NCBI GenBank assembly: GCA_017994175.1
Contig: JAGOLH010000002.1
Location: 51,839-115,838, forward strand
Source: Bacteroidales bacterium
Lineage (GTDB): Bacteria; Bacteroidota; Bacteroidia; Bacteroidales; ML635J-15
DNA length: 64,000 nt
Direction of reading: 5' to 3'
Made by a program: the position numbers and the translations under genes. Shown here one piece after another: positions 35,107-43,712 of this stretch. The first letter of the stretch is position 1; each line of letters opens with the position of its first letter. The notes under the pieces are model-generated. The model was not told the origin of the DNA and did no database searches. It saw only the letters and a program-made list of their open reading frames with translations.

Positions 35107-36114
35107 ATGCTGAAGGTGAAAAACATAATCCTGATATCATTTTTGATATCTTCCTCGTTGCTTAAGGCACAGGTTTACGACAATTATCAGAATGCAGTGA
35201 ATGTGGACGATTCACGCATTGTAGGCTGGGTAAGTCAATGCGAAGTAGAGCGTGGTTATATTAATATTTCCGACCCGGAGCAGACCTATACTCAGGGGGA
35301 TGTGACATCGAACCGTGCATTTGCCGGAACAGAGCAGGATGCCTGCGGAGCTGCCAATGGGTTGTCAACGGTCAGCCTTGGCGATGGCGGTAGCGCAACA
35401 GTGCAGTTCCAGAACCCCATTCGCGATGGCGAAGGCTACGATTTTGTGGTTTTCGAAAATGGGTTTTTCAACCCGCCCGGCGAAACCTCAGCTGCATTTA
35501 TCGAACTGGCATTTGTAGAGGTCAGCTCCGATGGTACCCACTTTTTCAGATTTCAAACCCTGTCGGAGATGCCTTATCTAACGCAGAACAACAGCTTTGC
35601 CGCCATCGACTGGACGTTGTTTCATGGCTTCGCCGGTGTGTATGCACACCCCTATGGAGTGGCTTTCGATGTGGCTGATATTTCCGATGCCCCATTTCTG
35701 AACAAGCAACGAATTACGTACATTAGAATTGTGGATGTGGTGGGTTGCATTCAGCCGCAATATGCAAGCTACGATACACAGGGAAACATAGTAAACGACC
35801 CATGGCCAACGCCTTTCCATACCTGTGGTTTCGACCTCGATGCAGTAGGTGTGATCAATGAGACGAGTAATGCTATTGGCAATGTTCCTGTTCAGAATGT
35901 TTCGCTTTATCCTAACCCGGCCAATGGGTATGTGTGTATTCAAGGCATATCCGAAGCTCAACGCATCGAAATATGCGATAGTGCAGGGAGATTGCTGATG
36001 GTCAAAAAAAATGCAAACTCTTTTTCGATAGAAACACTTGCTTCGGGTAGTTATATTGTCCGGGTTCACACCCTTGAAAACCATGTTTGTACCCTTAAAC
36101 TTATTCGCTATTAA
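35107..36114 (+). CDS. T9SS surface protein of the cobalamin operon
   Basis: A 335-residue secreted protein with a signal peptide (1-21, LLKAQ) and a T9SS sorting domain at the end (SLYPNPANGYVCIQG, RIEICDSAGRLL, LASGSYIVRVHT). The central domain of about 230 residues (ATVQFQNPIRDGEGYDFVVFENGF, AFVEVSSDGTHFFRF, YGVAFDVADISD, HTCGFDLDAVGVIN) resembles a family of surface proteins common in B12-regulated loci and in marine bacteria; it is a beta-sandwich with an acidic DxxDAV end that may hold calcium. I know no tested function. It starts 3 nt after the DUF4465-like gene and overlaps the receptor gene, so it belongs to the same transcript. Confidence 0.8.
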   Translation: MLKVKNIILISFLISSSLLKAQVYDNYQNAVNVDDSRIVGWVSQCEVERGYINISDPEQTYTQGDVTSNRAFAGTEQDACGAANGLSTVSLGDGGSATVQFQNPIRDGEGYDFVVFENGFFNPPGETSAAFIELAFVEVSSDGTHFFRFQTLSEMPYLTQNNSFAAIDWTLFHGFAGVYAHPYGVAFDVADISDAPFLNKQRITYIRIVDVVGCIQPQYASYDTQGNIVNDPWPTPFHTCGFDLDAVGVINETSNAIGNVPVQNVSLYPNPANGYVCIQGISEAQRIEICDSAGRLLMVKKNANSFSIETLASGSYIVRVHTLENHVCTLKLIRY

Positions 36115-38080
36115 TGTAAATCGTATCTATATTGCCCTGTTATGCCTGCTGTTCGGATTTACCGTGAAAGCTCAGGATGTATACCTCGATGACTCGATAA
36201 CCATGCTCCCCAATGTAAATATACTGGCAGAAAGGCCAGTATATGAACACGGACTTAAAATATCGCATATCGATTCCCTGATTTATGAGGAAAACCGGCA
36301 ATACAGTATGTCGGAGCTGATAGCATGGAAGACGCCTGTTTTTATTAAATCGTACGGTCGTGGAAGTATGGCTACAGCGTCGTTTCGGGGAACTGACCCA
36401 TCGCATACACAGGTAACATGGAACGGAGTTCCGCTGAATTCCCCGTTACTTGGGATGGCCGATTTTAGTCAGATACCCCTGATTATTGCAGATGGCATTG
36501 ATTTGTATCATGGCACTGCTTCGCTGTTGTCGGGGTACCCTGCCATTGGAGGCAGAATTTCGATGACCGGCAGTCCGGTTTGGAATAAAGGTTTTGAACT
36601 TGACGTGATTTCAGCTGCCGGGAGCTTTCACACTTTTGATGAATCGCTGCAGGCAGGGTATTCTTCAAAAAAACTGAGTGCAAAAGCAGGAATGTGGTAT
36701 TCATATTCCCGTAACGATTTTGGCTTTCAGAACCGCGATGTGCTTGATGGTGTTTATCAGGTCAGGGAAAATGCCTCATGGAAAAGATACGGGCTTATTG
36801 CAGATTCTTACTTCCGTCTCCGCGAAAATAGTGTGCTTTCGGTAAAACTCTGGGGGCAATCTGGAAGCAGATACATTCCGCAATTATCCACCAACGAAAG
36901 TGGGTATCAAAACAACTTAAACCGGCAGACTGATGAGCTGCTGAACGGAATAATTTCTTTCAGCAGTTACAACAATAACTCCAGATTAACGGTTCAGTCT
37001 GCTGTTTCGATGCAAGATTGCCACTACACACTTGAAAACTATATCAGTGGAACCGGATTTTTGAGTGCTGTCAGCAGCGTAAGTACAGTATTTTCGAGTT
37101 ATAATTTTGCCGATTATAAGGTAAATTTTAGCAAAAAATGGTTTGCTTCAGCCCTGATACAATTTGATTTTCATGCTGTTGAATCGAAGGAGGATATATC
37201 GGTCCAGCAATATAATGTGAGAAGGGGAGAAGGTGCAGCATCGGTTGCAGTATCCTATAAACCTGTTGAAAATTTAACCGTTGGAGTATCCTTACGGCAA
37301 CAGCTTACCGGTAACCGTTTCCTTCCGCTAATGCCTTCTTTGCAGCTTGAATTCAATCCGATTGGTTCGTTGATCTTAAAATCAAATATTTCGCGTGTAT
37401 TTCGCAGCCCTTCGCTGAACGATTTGTATTTTCAGCCGGGTGGCAATCCATTTTTATTACCTGAGGAGTCTGTGCTCACCGAAACGGGAATACAATGGTC
37501 GTATGCACACAATAAGGTCCAACTGCAGACCGAAATTACAGGGTATTACAGCGACATCAGGAACTGGATTATGTGGAAGCCGACCCTAAGAGGCTACTGG
37601 ACACCTGAAAATGTTGCAAAAGTTCAGTCATACGGAATAGAAGCATCACTGAAAACAGAAATACAGGTTCATTCATTCACAGTGTCACTGAACAGCGGAT
37701 ACACATTGTCGCATTCCGTAAATAAAACCGTACCTGAAAATGCAGGAGACCTTTCGTATGGTTGTCAGTTACCCTATATTCCGGTTCATTCGGCTATGTT
37801 ATATGGCGGTGTTTCCTATAAGGGTTTTACTTTCGGCTATCAATGGAATTATTATAGTGAACGCCTCACATCAACAGCAGGCGAATCGTCTCCCTTAATC
37901 AGTCTGTATCCGTATTTTATGAACGATGTCAGTTTGGGAAAGCATTTCGATATGAATGCATACTCAATCAATCTGAGGTTTTCAGTAATGAATCTTTTCA
38001 ACGAAAGCTATCGCTCGGTTTTGTGGCAACCCATGCCGGGACGTAATTATATGCTGACTCTACGATTTATGCTCAAATGA
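36083..38080 (+). CDS. btuB: BtuB-like TonB-dependent corrinoid receptor
   Basis: An outer-membrane receptor of about 665 residues. I place the start at the ATG at 36083, giving a signal peptide ending FTVKAQD; it overlaps the preceding gene by 32 nt. A plug domain follows (MSELIAWKTPVFIKSYGRG, TASFRGTDPSHTQVTWNGV, DGIDLYHGTASLLSG), then a 22-strand-type barrel ending with FSVMNLFNESYRSVLWQPM and a terminal strand RNYMLTLRFMLK. The size is that of BtuB. Cobalamin as ligand is inferred from the riboswitch and the BtuG-like partner. It would use TonB-ExbBD energy; those genes and the BtuCDF inner-membrane transporter are not in the window. Confidence 0.9.
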   Translation: MFVPLNLFAINVNRIYIALLCLLFGFTVKAQDVYLDDSITMLPNVNILAERPVYEHGLKISHIDSLIYEENRQYSMSELIAWKTPVFIKSYGRGSMATASFRGTDPSHTQVTWNGVPLNSPLLGMADFSQIPLIIADGIDLYHGTASLLSGYPAIGGRISMTGSPVWNKGFELDVISAAGSFHTFDESLQAGYSSKKLSAKAGMWYSYSRNDFGFQNRDVLDGVYQVRENASWKRYGLIADSYFRLRENSVLSVKLWGQSGSRYIPQLSTNESGYQNNLNRQTDELLNGIISFSSYNNNSRLTVQSAVSMQDCHYTLENYISGTGFLSAVSSVSTVFSSYNFADYKVNFSKKWFASALIQFDFHAVESKEDISVQQYNVRRGEGAASVAVSYKPVENLTVGVSLRQQLTGNRFLPLMPSLQLEFNPIGSLILKSNISRVFRSPSLNDLYFQPGGNPFLLPEESVLTETGIQWSYAHNKVQLQTEITGYYSDIRNWIMWKPTLRGYWTPENVAKVQSYGIEASLKTEIQVHSFTVSLNSGYTLSHSVNKTVPENAGDLSYGCQLPYIPVHSAMLYGGVSYKGFTFGYQWNYYSERLTSTAGESSPLISLYPYFMNDVSLGKHFDMNAYSINLRFSVMNLFNESYRSVLWQPMPGRNYMLTLRFMLK

Positions 38081-39135
38081 GAAAGGTGCTGTTATATATC
38101 GTTTTTTTGTTTGTGTTTATGCACTCGTGCATGCACGACGATGTAAAACTGAACACATACAACACTGGCAGCGGGGTTTTTGTGGTTTGTTCCGGTAATT
38201 TTATGTATGGCAATTCTTCCTTGAGTTTTTACCATCCGTCCACCGGCGATGTAAATAACGAAGTTTTTTTCAATGCAAACGGATTTCCGTTGGGTGATGT
38301 TGCCCAGTCGCTTATCCTTACAGATTCACTTGGTTATATCGTCGTAAACAATTCGGGACGTATTTATGCCTTCGATCCGAATTCATTTATTGCAAAAGGT
38401 AAAATTATAGGGCTCACTTCACCGCGTTATATTCACCTGTTGAATGCTGAAAAAGCATACGTGAGCGATCTGTATGCAAAAAAAATATGGGTTGTTAATC
38501 CGATAAACCTGAGCGTTATTGGCAGCATTGATGTTGACAATCACAATAATGAGTTCTATCAGCACAGCACTGAGCAAATGGTGCAGTACGGCAAAAAAGT
38601 GTTTGTGGCGTGCTGGTCGTTCGACAATAAACTCTTGGTAATTGACACTGAAAATGACAGGTTGTGCGATTCGATAACCGTTGGTCTGCAACCTGCTAAG
38701 ATGCTGATTGACCGGTATCACCAGATATGGGTGTATTGCGATGGAGGAAGTGAGGGGGCACCATTTGGACATGAATCCCCTTCGTTGTATCGTGTCAATA
38801 GCGAAACACTGGAAGCTGTTAAAGTTTTCGAATTCGACACCGGAGTGTTTGGTGCAGCAATGTGTATGAACGCCAATGGCGATACCCTTTTCTTTACTGC
38901 ATGCGATGTGTATGCAATAGATGTGCTATCGCCAACAATGCCAGAACAGCCGTTTGTTGAAGCAGGTGCCCGAAATATTACTGCGATTGCCTGCGATGCT
39001 GCAACCGGCGATTTTTATATGGCCGATGCAGTGGATTGGATGCAACAAGGAATTGTGTATCGCTATTCACGAAATGCACATCCGCTCGATACTTTCAGAG
39101 TTGGCATAAATCCGGTGGAGATTGTGTTTAAATAA
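38077..39135 (+). CDS. BtuG-like cobalamin-binding beta-propeller lipoprotein
   Basis: A 352-residue lipoprotein: signal peptide 1-17 and lipobox MHSC with Cys18. The rest is a YncE/DUF5074-like seven-bladed propeller, with blades such as GDVAQSLILTDSLGYIVVNN, KKVFVACWSFDNKLLVIDTE, KMLIDRYHQIWVYCDGGS and NPVEIVFK closing the ring. In Bacteroides thetaiotaomicron the homologous BtuG sits on BtuB as a surface lid and binds B12 very tightly. Here the start codon overlaps the receptor's stop (ATGA), which fits a fixed receptor-lid pair. The order BtuB-BtuG behind a B12 riboswitch is a strong context argument. Confidence 0.85.
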   Translation: MRKVLLYIVFLFVFMHSCMHDDVKLNTYNTGSGVFVVCSGNFMYGNSSLSFYHPSTGDVNNEVFFNANGFPLGDVAQSLILTDSLGYIVVNNSGRIYAFDPNSFIAKGKIIGLTSPRYIHLLNAEKAYVSDLYAKKIWVVNPINLSVIGSIDVDNHNNEFYQHSTEQMVQYGKKVFVACWSFDNKLLVIDTENDRLCDSITVGLQPAKMLIDRYHQIWVYCDGGSEGAPFGHESPSLYRVNSETLEAVKVFEFDTGVFGAAMCMNANGDTLFFTACDVYAIDVLSPTMPEQPFVEAGARNITAIACDAATGDFYMADAVDWMQQGIVYRYSRNAHPLDTFRVGINPVEIVFK

Positions 39136-39142
39136 TTACGAC

Positions 39143-39519
39143 TCAGTCTTTTTTTTTGATAAGTATAATGTGGATACTTACCGCAATGGCAATGGTAACC
39201 AGTAATATGCGCAGCCACAGCTTGTCGGTTGCAAAAACAGCACTGCTCAGGATACCTGCCCACAATATAGTAATCGAGAATAGTTTTATTCTGATAGGTA
39301 TGCCTTTTTATCCATATAATTTTTTATGTAGATGCCAAGCACTTTATGGCGAATCAGGGCTGTGTACAGACGATCGCTGCTGCGCATAAAACATGCTGCA
39401 GCCAGCAGAAGTAGGGGAGTAGTGGGAAGTAGCGGAACAAAAATACCAATCACACCCAGGGCTGTCGAAAATATGCCGGCAGCTATGAGTAGGTATTTTA
39501 TCAGGTTCCTTTTATCCAT
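39143..39519 (-). pseudogene. DUF454 (YbaN-family) membrane protein, frameshifted
   Basis: The first 77 codons from the ATG at 39519 (LGVIGIFVPLLPTTPLLLLA, ACFMRSSDRLY, KNYMDKK) are a typical YbaN/DUF454 N-terminus, then stop at 39286. One base back, the other frame continues as GIPIRIKLFSITILWAG and ends LIKKKD at 39143, exactly the missing C-terminal half, giving about 125 residues, the family's usual length. The switch is at a run of five A (minus strand, 39305-39309) where six would restore the frame. It may be a sequencing error, a recent mutation, or slippage at AAAAAG. The family is a small inner-membrane protein of unknown function. Confidence 0.8.
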
Positions 39520-39623
39520 GCGCCAAAAGTACTGAAATTGGAGGATATTGCTCTGCCTACATTCGAAATATTACCATATTATCGCGGGGTGGTGAATATA
39601 AGGTTTGGGGATAATTCTTTATA

Positions 39624-39654
39624 GAATACAGAAGTCAGAATACAGAATACAGAA
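39624..39654. repeat. Short AGAATACAGAA-type direct repeats
   Basis: Three imperfect copies of the motif (A)GAATACAGAA: GAATACAGAA at 39624, then GTCAGAATACAGAATACAGAA. The purpose is unknown; similar tracts are frequent between Bacteroidota genes. Confidence 0.6.
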
Positions 39655-39673
39655 GGGGCGATTTTTAACGTTT

Positions 39674-39944
39674 GTCACCCTGAGTAGCGAAGCGGTAATC
39701 GAAGGGTGAATCCGAAGACTTTTTCCATCCCCCTGTCTATGCTACGATTAACCTTCTGCTACGCTCCATTACTCAGCATGACAGGGGAATTTGTCACCCT
39801 TAGTAGTGCAGCGATAATCGAAGGGTGAATCCGAAGACTTTTTCCATCCCCCTGTCTATGCTTCGATTAACCTTCCGCTACGCTCCATTACTCAGCATGA
39901 CAGGGGAATTTGTCACCCTTAGTAGTGCAGCGATAATCGAAGGC
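39674..39944. repeat. 119-bp intergenic repeat, two full copies and a partial third
   Basis: Units start with GTCACCCT at 39674, 39793 and 39912, exactly 119 bp apart. Copies 1 and 2 differ at about six positions; copy 3 follows copy 2 for about 33 bp and then diverges. Each unit is itself an imperfect inverted repeat: its start GTCACCCTGAGTAGCGAAGC resembles the reverse complement of its end (GCGTAGC at one arm, TACTCAGCATGAC at the other). This is the build of a miniature mobile or REP-like element, not of a CRISPR array. Confidence 0.8.
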
Positions 39945-40017
39945 TGAATGCGCAAAGGTTTATCGGTTTTTCCTCTTGTAGTCTGTATCCCCAACATTAA
40001 TATGATACCAAAAACAA

Positions 40018-40046
40018 CAAAGGCTGCCTGTGATTGACAGCCTTTG
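40018..40046 (-). terminator. Terminator of the Sel1-repeat gene
   Basis: A perfect 9-bp stem, CAAAGGCTG (40018-40026) with CAGCCTTTG (40038-40046), around an 11-nt loop, 20 nt after the stop at 40066 on the minus strand and followed there by TTGTTTTTGG. Confidence 0.7.
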
Positions 40047-40065
40047 GTTTGTATAGAATTCAGCA

Positions 40066-41409
40066 CTATTTAATTTTCTCCAGATCTTTCTTTGCCTGTT
40101 CGTGCCCCTGTGCTGCAGCTTTTGAGAGCCATTCACGTGCTTTATTGGCGTCTTTGGGTAATCCTATACCTGTACGATAACAGTTTCCTAAGTTATACTG
40201 AGCATCGGCATTTCCTGCTTCGGCAGCGATGCTGAACCATGTGGTTGCTTTTTTCAGATCTTTTGCAACTCCAATACCTTCGAGGTAAAACGTTCCCAAC
40301 AGGTTTTGCGCCGGAGTGTAATTTGCCTGTGCAGCTTCGAAAAGTAATTCAGATGACTTTTTTGTATTAAGCTTAACTCCATTCCCTTTTGAATAGCAAA
40401 CACCCATATTATATAAAGCTGCTGGCATTCTGTTTTTCGAAGCTTTTGTATAGAGTTCGAAAGCTTTCAGATAATCTGTTTTTGTGCCGTATCCATTGTA
40501 ATAGCAGTTTCCCAGGTTATTCATTGCATCAAGATTACCGGCATCGGTGGCTTTTTTATACCATTCAAATGCTTTATCGTAGTTTACTGATGTTCCAATT
40601 CCTTTCTCAAAGCAAGCTCCTACAGAATTCTGTGCGAGTACGTGCCCGTTTTCGGCTGCTTTCAGATACCAGCCGAATGCCGTGGTTTCGTTTTTAACAG
40701 CACCATCACCTTTTTCATAACAGGTTGCCAGATAATACTGGGCTTCTTTATCGCCTTTTTCTGCTATCGAATTGTATAATTCCACGGCTTTAGCAGAATT
40801 TTGTGTAACTCCTTTGCCATATCTGTATGCGTATGCAAGCTCATTTTGTGCTTGGGCATGGCCTTTTTCAGCAGCTTTTGCGAAATATTCAACCGCCTTG
40901 CCTTCGTTAATAAAAACTCCGTCACCGGTTTTATAGCACATGGCCAGGTAATACATCGATTCGGTGTCGTTGTCGATATCTACTGCTTTTTTTAGCCATT
41001 TGGCCGCTTCTTTTGTGTTTTTACTTGTACCAATTCCGTTGTAATACCAGACACCAAGCAAAGGAAATGCTTTAGTAAATTCCTGTTCCCCAGCTTTTAA
41101 TGTCCATTGGAATGCTTTTACATCGTTTTGAGATGTCCCGATTCCTTTCTGAAAACATTGCCCCAGATAGTATTGCGAAAAAGCAATACCTTCTTTCACC
41201 GATTCTGTCAACAGTCTGAATCCTTCTTTTTCGTTTTTCTCGGTATTTGTTCCGGTAATGTAGCAGTAGCCAAGTTTCCCTTGTGCTTCGGCACTCCCCT
41301 GTTTAGCTTTTTCTTTCAATGTCTGAATGTCTTCAGTAATATCTTCCTGCTGTGCAAATGCAAACATACAGAACGTAATGAAACCGAAAGTAAATAGTAG
41401 CTTTTTCAT
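40066..41409 (-). CDS. Secreted Sel1-repeat protein
   Basis: A 447-residue protein with a signal peptide (1-19, CMFAFAQQ) followed by about eleven 36-residue Sel1-like (TPR-like) repeats covering the rest, with the pattern A..LG.CY..G.GV..N..KA.EWY.KAA..G. No other domain is present and the last repeat is cut short (EQAKKDLEKIK). Sel1 proteins act as scaffolds for protein-protein contact; the partner cannot be inferred. A full-consensus promoter lies about 50 bp upstream and a perfect hairpin terminator follows, so it is transcribed alone. Confidence 0.9.
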   Translation of the reverse strand: MKKLLFTFGFITFCMFAFAQQEDITEDIQTLKEKAKQGSAEAQGKLGYCYITGTNTEKNEKEGFRLLTESVKEGIAFSQYYLGQCFQKGIGTSQNDVKAFQWTLKAGEQEFTKAFPLLGVWYYNGIGTSKNTKEAAKWLKKAVDIDNDTESMYYLAMCYKTGDGVFINEGKAVEYFAKAAEKGHAQAQNELAYAYRYGKGVTQNSAKAVELYNSIAEKGDKEAQYYLATCYEKGDGAVKNETTAFGWYLKAAENGHVLAQNSVGACFEKGIGTSVNYDKAFEWYKKATDAGNLDAMNNLGNCYYNGYGTKTDYLKAFELYTKASKNRMPAALYNMGVCYSKGNGVKLNTKKSSELLFEAAQANYTPAQNLLGTFYLEGIGVAKDLKKATTWFSIAAEAGNADAQYNLGNCYRTGIGLPKDANKAREWLSKAAAQGHEQAKKDLEKIK

Positions 41410-41458
41410 ATTGTGGTTTTTAGTTAATATTCTGCTTTTCTAAATGGTTGTTATGTTA

Positions 41459-41489
41459 CAAATTTATGAAAAACTTATTTTGTATTCAA
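41459..41489 (-). promoter_or_regulatory. Bacteroidota-type promoter of the Sel1 gene
   Basis: On the minus strand TTG (41489-41487), a 20-bp spacer and TAAATTTG (41466-41459). This agrees with the consensus and lies about 50 bp before the ATG at 41409. Confidence 0.55.
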
Positions 41490-41630
41490 CTATTTGTTTA
41501 AAATCTTGAAATTTTATTGACTTTATATCCCTCTTACAAAATACGTGCAAAATTTACTGAGTTTAAATTATGTTTAAACACCAAAAAAAAACAGCAGACA
41601 TTACATATTCGGATAAAAAAAAAGTACGTT

Positions 41631-42947
41631 TTATGATTTTAATTGTGATTGCTTACGGAGCAGACGAATAGCAATGTAGGTAATGCTTAACAGAACGAGT
41701 GCAATACCCATTCCTGCCATTTCCTGATGTGTGAGGTTCGATAGAAACCATATTATGGTTGCTGAGGATAATATTGGTATTGCATATCCTCCGGGTATTC
41801 TGAAAGTTCTATGCTCCGGTTTTACTGAACGTCGCAATTTTATTACCGAAAGGGAAACCCCTAAATATACCAGTAATACCGAAGCGGACGAAAGAATAGC
41901 AAGTTGCTTGAATTCGCCGGTAATGGCGAAAAGGCATCCCAGGGCTGAATAGGATATTACAGCAATATAAGGGGTAGCATATCTTTTGTGAACCATAGCT
42001 AGCGGTTTTACTGGAATAACTTTATCGATAGACGATCGGAACAGTACCCGCGGAATATTCAGTGTGTCGCTGGTAAGGTATCCAAACATCGAAACGGAGG
42101 CCCCTGCAATCATCAATGTTAACCCTGCTGGCCCCATCAGTCTGCTCGCAACTTCGGCAAGAGGCGCTTCGGAAAAACCTGCAAAAGCATTGCCCAGCAC
42201 CCCCTGTGCAACCAATTGAATTGAAATATAAAATACCAGAATAATAAGAAAACTGAGTAAAATCCCTTTGGGTATTGTTTTGTGTGCATTTTTAACCTCT
42301 CCGCTCACGCTGAGGCTGCTTTCTGCTCCCTGAAAAGCAAAAAATAGCAGTAGTGAAACTTTTCCGATATCGGAAACTGCCGGAAATCCATGCCAGAGAA
42401 GGTTGGAGGGAACAATCTCAGTAGATCCCCATATTACCAGCAGCAACAGGGGTGCAAGCTTAACAATGGTCGTAATGATAATTAAAGTAATGCCCTGTTT
42501 TATTCCAACAATATTAATTATTGTAAAACCTGAAAACAAAGCCACAAAAAAGAAAACTCTGAATGATTGATTGCTGAAAACGGGCCAAATACACGATAAC
42601 ATATCGGCCATAGCATTTGCAACAGCGGCAGTTGCCATCAGGCATGCCCCGAAAATAAGCAGGCAGGCAGCTAAAAACCCAAAATATTTTCCGAATGCTG
42701 CTTCAATATAGGCATAGGCACCACCGGTTACCGTAATTTTACTTCCAACTTCGGCAAAACAAAGCATGATTATGCTGATGAGAAATCCGCAAAACAGATA
42801 GGCTAATATTCCGGCTGCTCCCAAACCCGCCGCTACCAATGCGGGCAAAACAAAAATTCCGGAGCCGATGACTACGTTTACAATATTGGCGGTCAGGCCC
42901 CATAGCCCTACGTCTCTCCTTAACCCCTCGTTTGTAAGCATCTGCAA
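41631..42947 (-). CDS. APC-family amino-acid permease
   Basis: A 438-residue inner-membrane transporter with about twelve helices. The first helix carries the APC substrate motif VVIGSGIFVLPAL (GSGIF), and helix 6 has FFAFQGAESSLSVSGEVKN, another family hallmark; RRSVKPEHRTFRIPGG lies in a late cytoplasmic loop as in the LAT/AdiC branch. The substrate (amino acid or polyamine) is not readable. The second start codon, at 42941, is possible. It is a single gene; the 297 bp upstream to the MarR gene show no other gene. Confidence 0.9.
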   Translation of the reverse strand: MQMLTNEGLRRDVGLWGLTANIVNVVIGSGIFVLPALVAAGLGAAGILAYLFCGFLISIIMLCFAEVGSKITVTGGAYAYIEAAFGKYFGFLAACLLIFGACLMATAAVANAMADMLSCIWPVFSNQSFRVFFFVALFSGFTIINIVGIKQGITLIIITTIVKLAPLLLLVIWGSTEIVPSNLLWHGFPAVSDIGKVSLLLFFAFQGAESSLSVSGEVKNAHKTIPKGILLSFLIILVFYISIQLVAQGVLGNAFAGFSEAPLAEVASRLMGPAGLTLMIAGASVSMFGYLTSDTLNIPRVLFRSSIDKVIPVKPLAMVHKRYATPYIAVISYSALGCLFAITGEFKQLAILSSASVLLVYLGVSLSVIKLRRSVKPEHRTFRIPGGYAIPILSSATIIWFLSNLTHQEMAGMGIALVLLSITYIAIRLLRKQSQLKS

Positions 42948-43187
42948 TTATTCGGGTTGTTGTTGATTGTACCAGTATATCGGGTAAAATTATAAATATT
43001 TTCTGAATATGAAGGGGCTTCAATTTATTAAAACAGTTTTACCAGGTACGAAAAAGTATTGCAGAGTTACCTGCTGGATGCTTTTTCTGAAGGAGGCTTT
43101 ATGGTAATGAACCCGTTGTATATCTGTATTTAAGAATAGGCATCTATTATCCGCACAGGCATTAGTAAAAATTTATCTTAAAAAATC

Positions 43188-43202
43188 GTTAACATTGCTA
43201 AC
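43188..43202. promoter_or_regulatory. Candidate MarR operator
   Basis: GTTAACATTGCTAAC is an imperfect 15-bp dyad (six of seven bases pair in the arms GTTAACA/TGCTAAC), 42 bp before the MarR start. Its size and location fit self-repression by a MarR-type dimer. No other such dyad was noticed in the gap. Confidence 0.35.
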
Positions 43203-43244
43203 TATTTACAAATATAACTAATTTTATCCCTTAGAATCCGCGTT

Positions 43245-43712
43245 ATGAAAACATCAATGAAAATTCCAGAAAGGGAGCCTATTGGAAGAGTAATGGCACG
43301 TGCCGGAAAATTGTTTCTTACCGAAATTCGTAATCAACTTCCTGATATATCAATCAACAGGTCTTTTTATCCGCTCATGCTAATTTATTCTGGTAATGGG
43401 GAGCTAACGCAGCAGGAGCTTGCAAACCTTCTCAAAATCGACAAGGTTCAGGTGGTAAGGATTGTTGACTATTTGTCGCAGCACGGTTACGTTGAGCGAA
43501 TTAATAATAGCAGTGACCGGCGCAAACACTTGCTTTGTACTACCAGCAAAGCTACTATTGCAATGCCGTTTATTCTTGCAGCATTCGAATCCGTAACCCA
43601 AATGGCAATGAAAGGACTCAGCAGTGAACAGAAAGATATGCTTTATCAAAGCATGGGTATAATTGAAGCAAACCTTATATCAAATCGAAAAATTAAAACA
43701 AATGAAAGCTAA
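43245..43712 (+). CDS. MarR-family regulator of the efflux operon
   Basis: A 155-residue winged-helix regulator: helical N-terminus, helix-turn-helix LTQQELANLLKIDKVQVVRIVDYL (about 60-83) and wing QHGYVERINNSSDRRKHLL with the conserved DxRxK. It is the first gene of a four-gene run and overlaps the adaptor gene by 11 nt. By analogy with MexR or MarR it probably represses its own operon and is released by a toxic ligand, which I cannot identify. Confidence 0.92.
   Translation: MKTSMKIPEREPIGRVMARAGKLFLTEIRNQLPDISINRSFYPLMLIYSGNGELTQQELANLLKIDKVQVVRIVDYLSQHGYVERINNSSDRRKHLLCTTSKATIAMPFILAAFESVTQMAMKGLSSEQKDMLYQSMGIIEANLISNRKIKTNES

Larger units (their letters stand above)
39520..40065. other. 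Non-coding region with repeats
   Basis: A 546-bp stretch with no credible gene. It holds a short GAATACAGAA-type repeat (39624-39654), two and a third copies of a 119-bp unit (39674-39944) and, at its right end, the terminator of the Sel1 gene. Small reading frames inside the repeats are not supported. Confidence 0.8.

Noticed and set aside
36038..36083. The upstream ATG at 36038 as the start of btuB
   Set aside because: It would add 15 residues before the signal peptide and lengthen the overlap with the previous gene; the ATG at 36083 fits better.
35578..36084. A 168-codon minus-strand frame
   Set aside because: Shadow of the second cobalamin-operon gene, with no recognisable domain.
39305..39311. 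Programmed -1 frameshift heptamer in the DUF454 gene
   Set aside because: The sequence is T AAA AAG and not the canonical A AAA AAG, and no downstream stimulatory hairpin was evident; mutation or sequencing error is simpler.
39524..39531. TACTTTTG as promoter of the DUF454 gene giving a leaderless transcript
   Set aside because: The motif matches, but it lies only 4 bp from the ATG and has no -33 element; not strong enough to list as a feature.
39674..39944. CRISPR array
   Set aside because: The units are 119 bp, tandem without unique spacers and internally palindromic, and no cas gene is present.
39878..40066. A 62-codon reading frame on the minus strand
   Set aside because: It runs across the repeat element and the terminator of the Sel1 gene; no coding character or start signal.
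42948..43244. A small gene between the permease and marR
   Set aside because: The 297 bp are AT-rich with frequent stops; only the candidate MarR dyad stands out.
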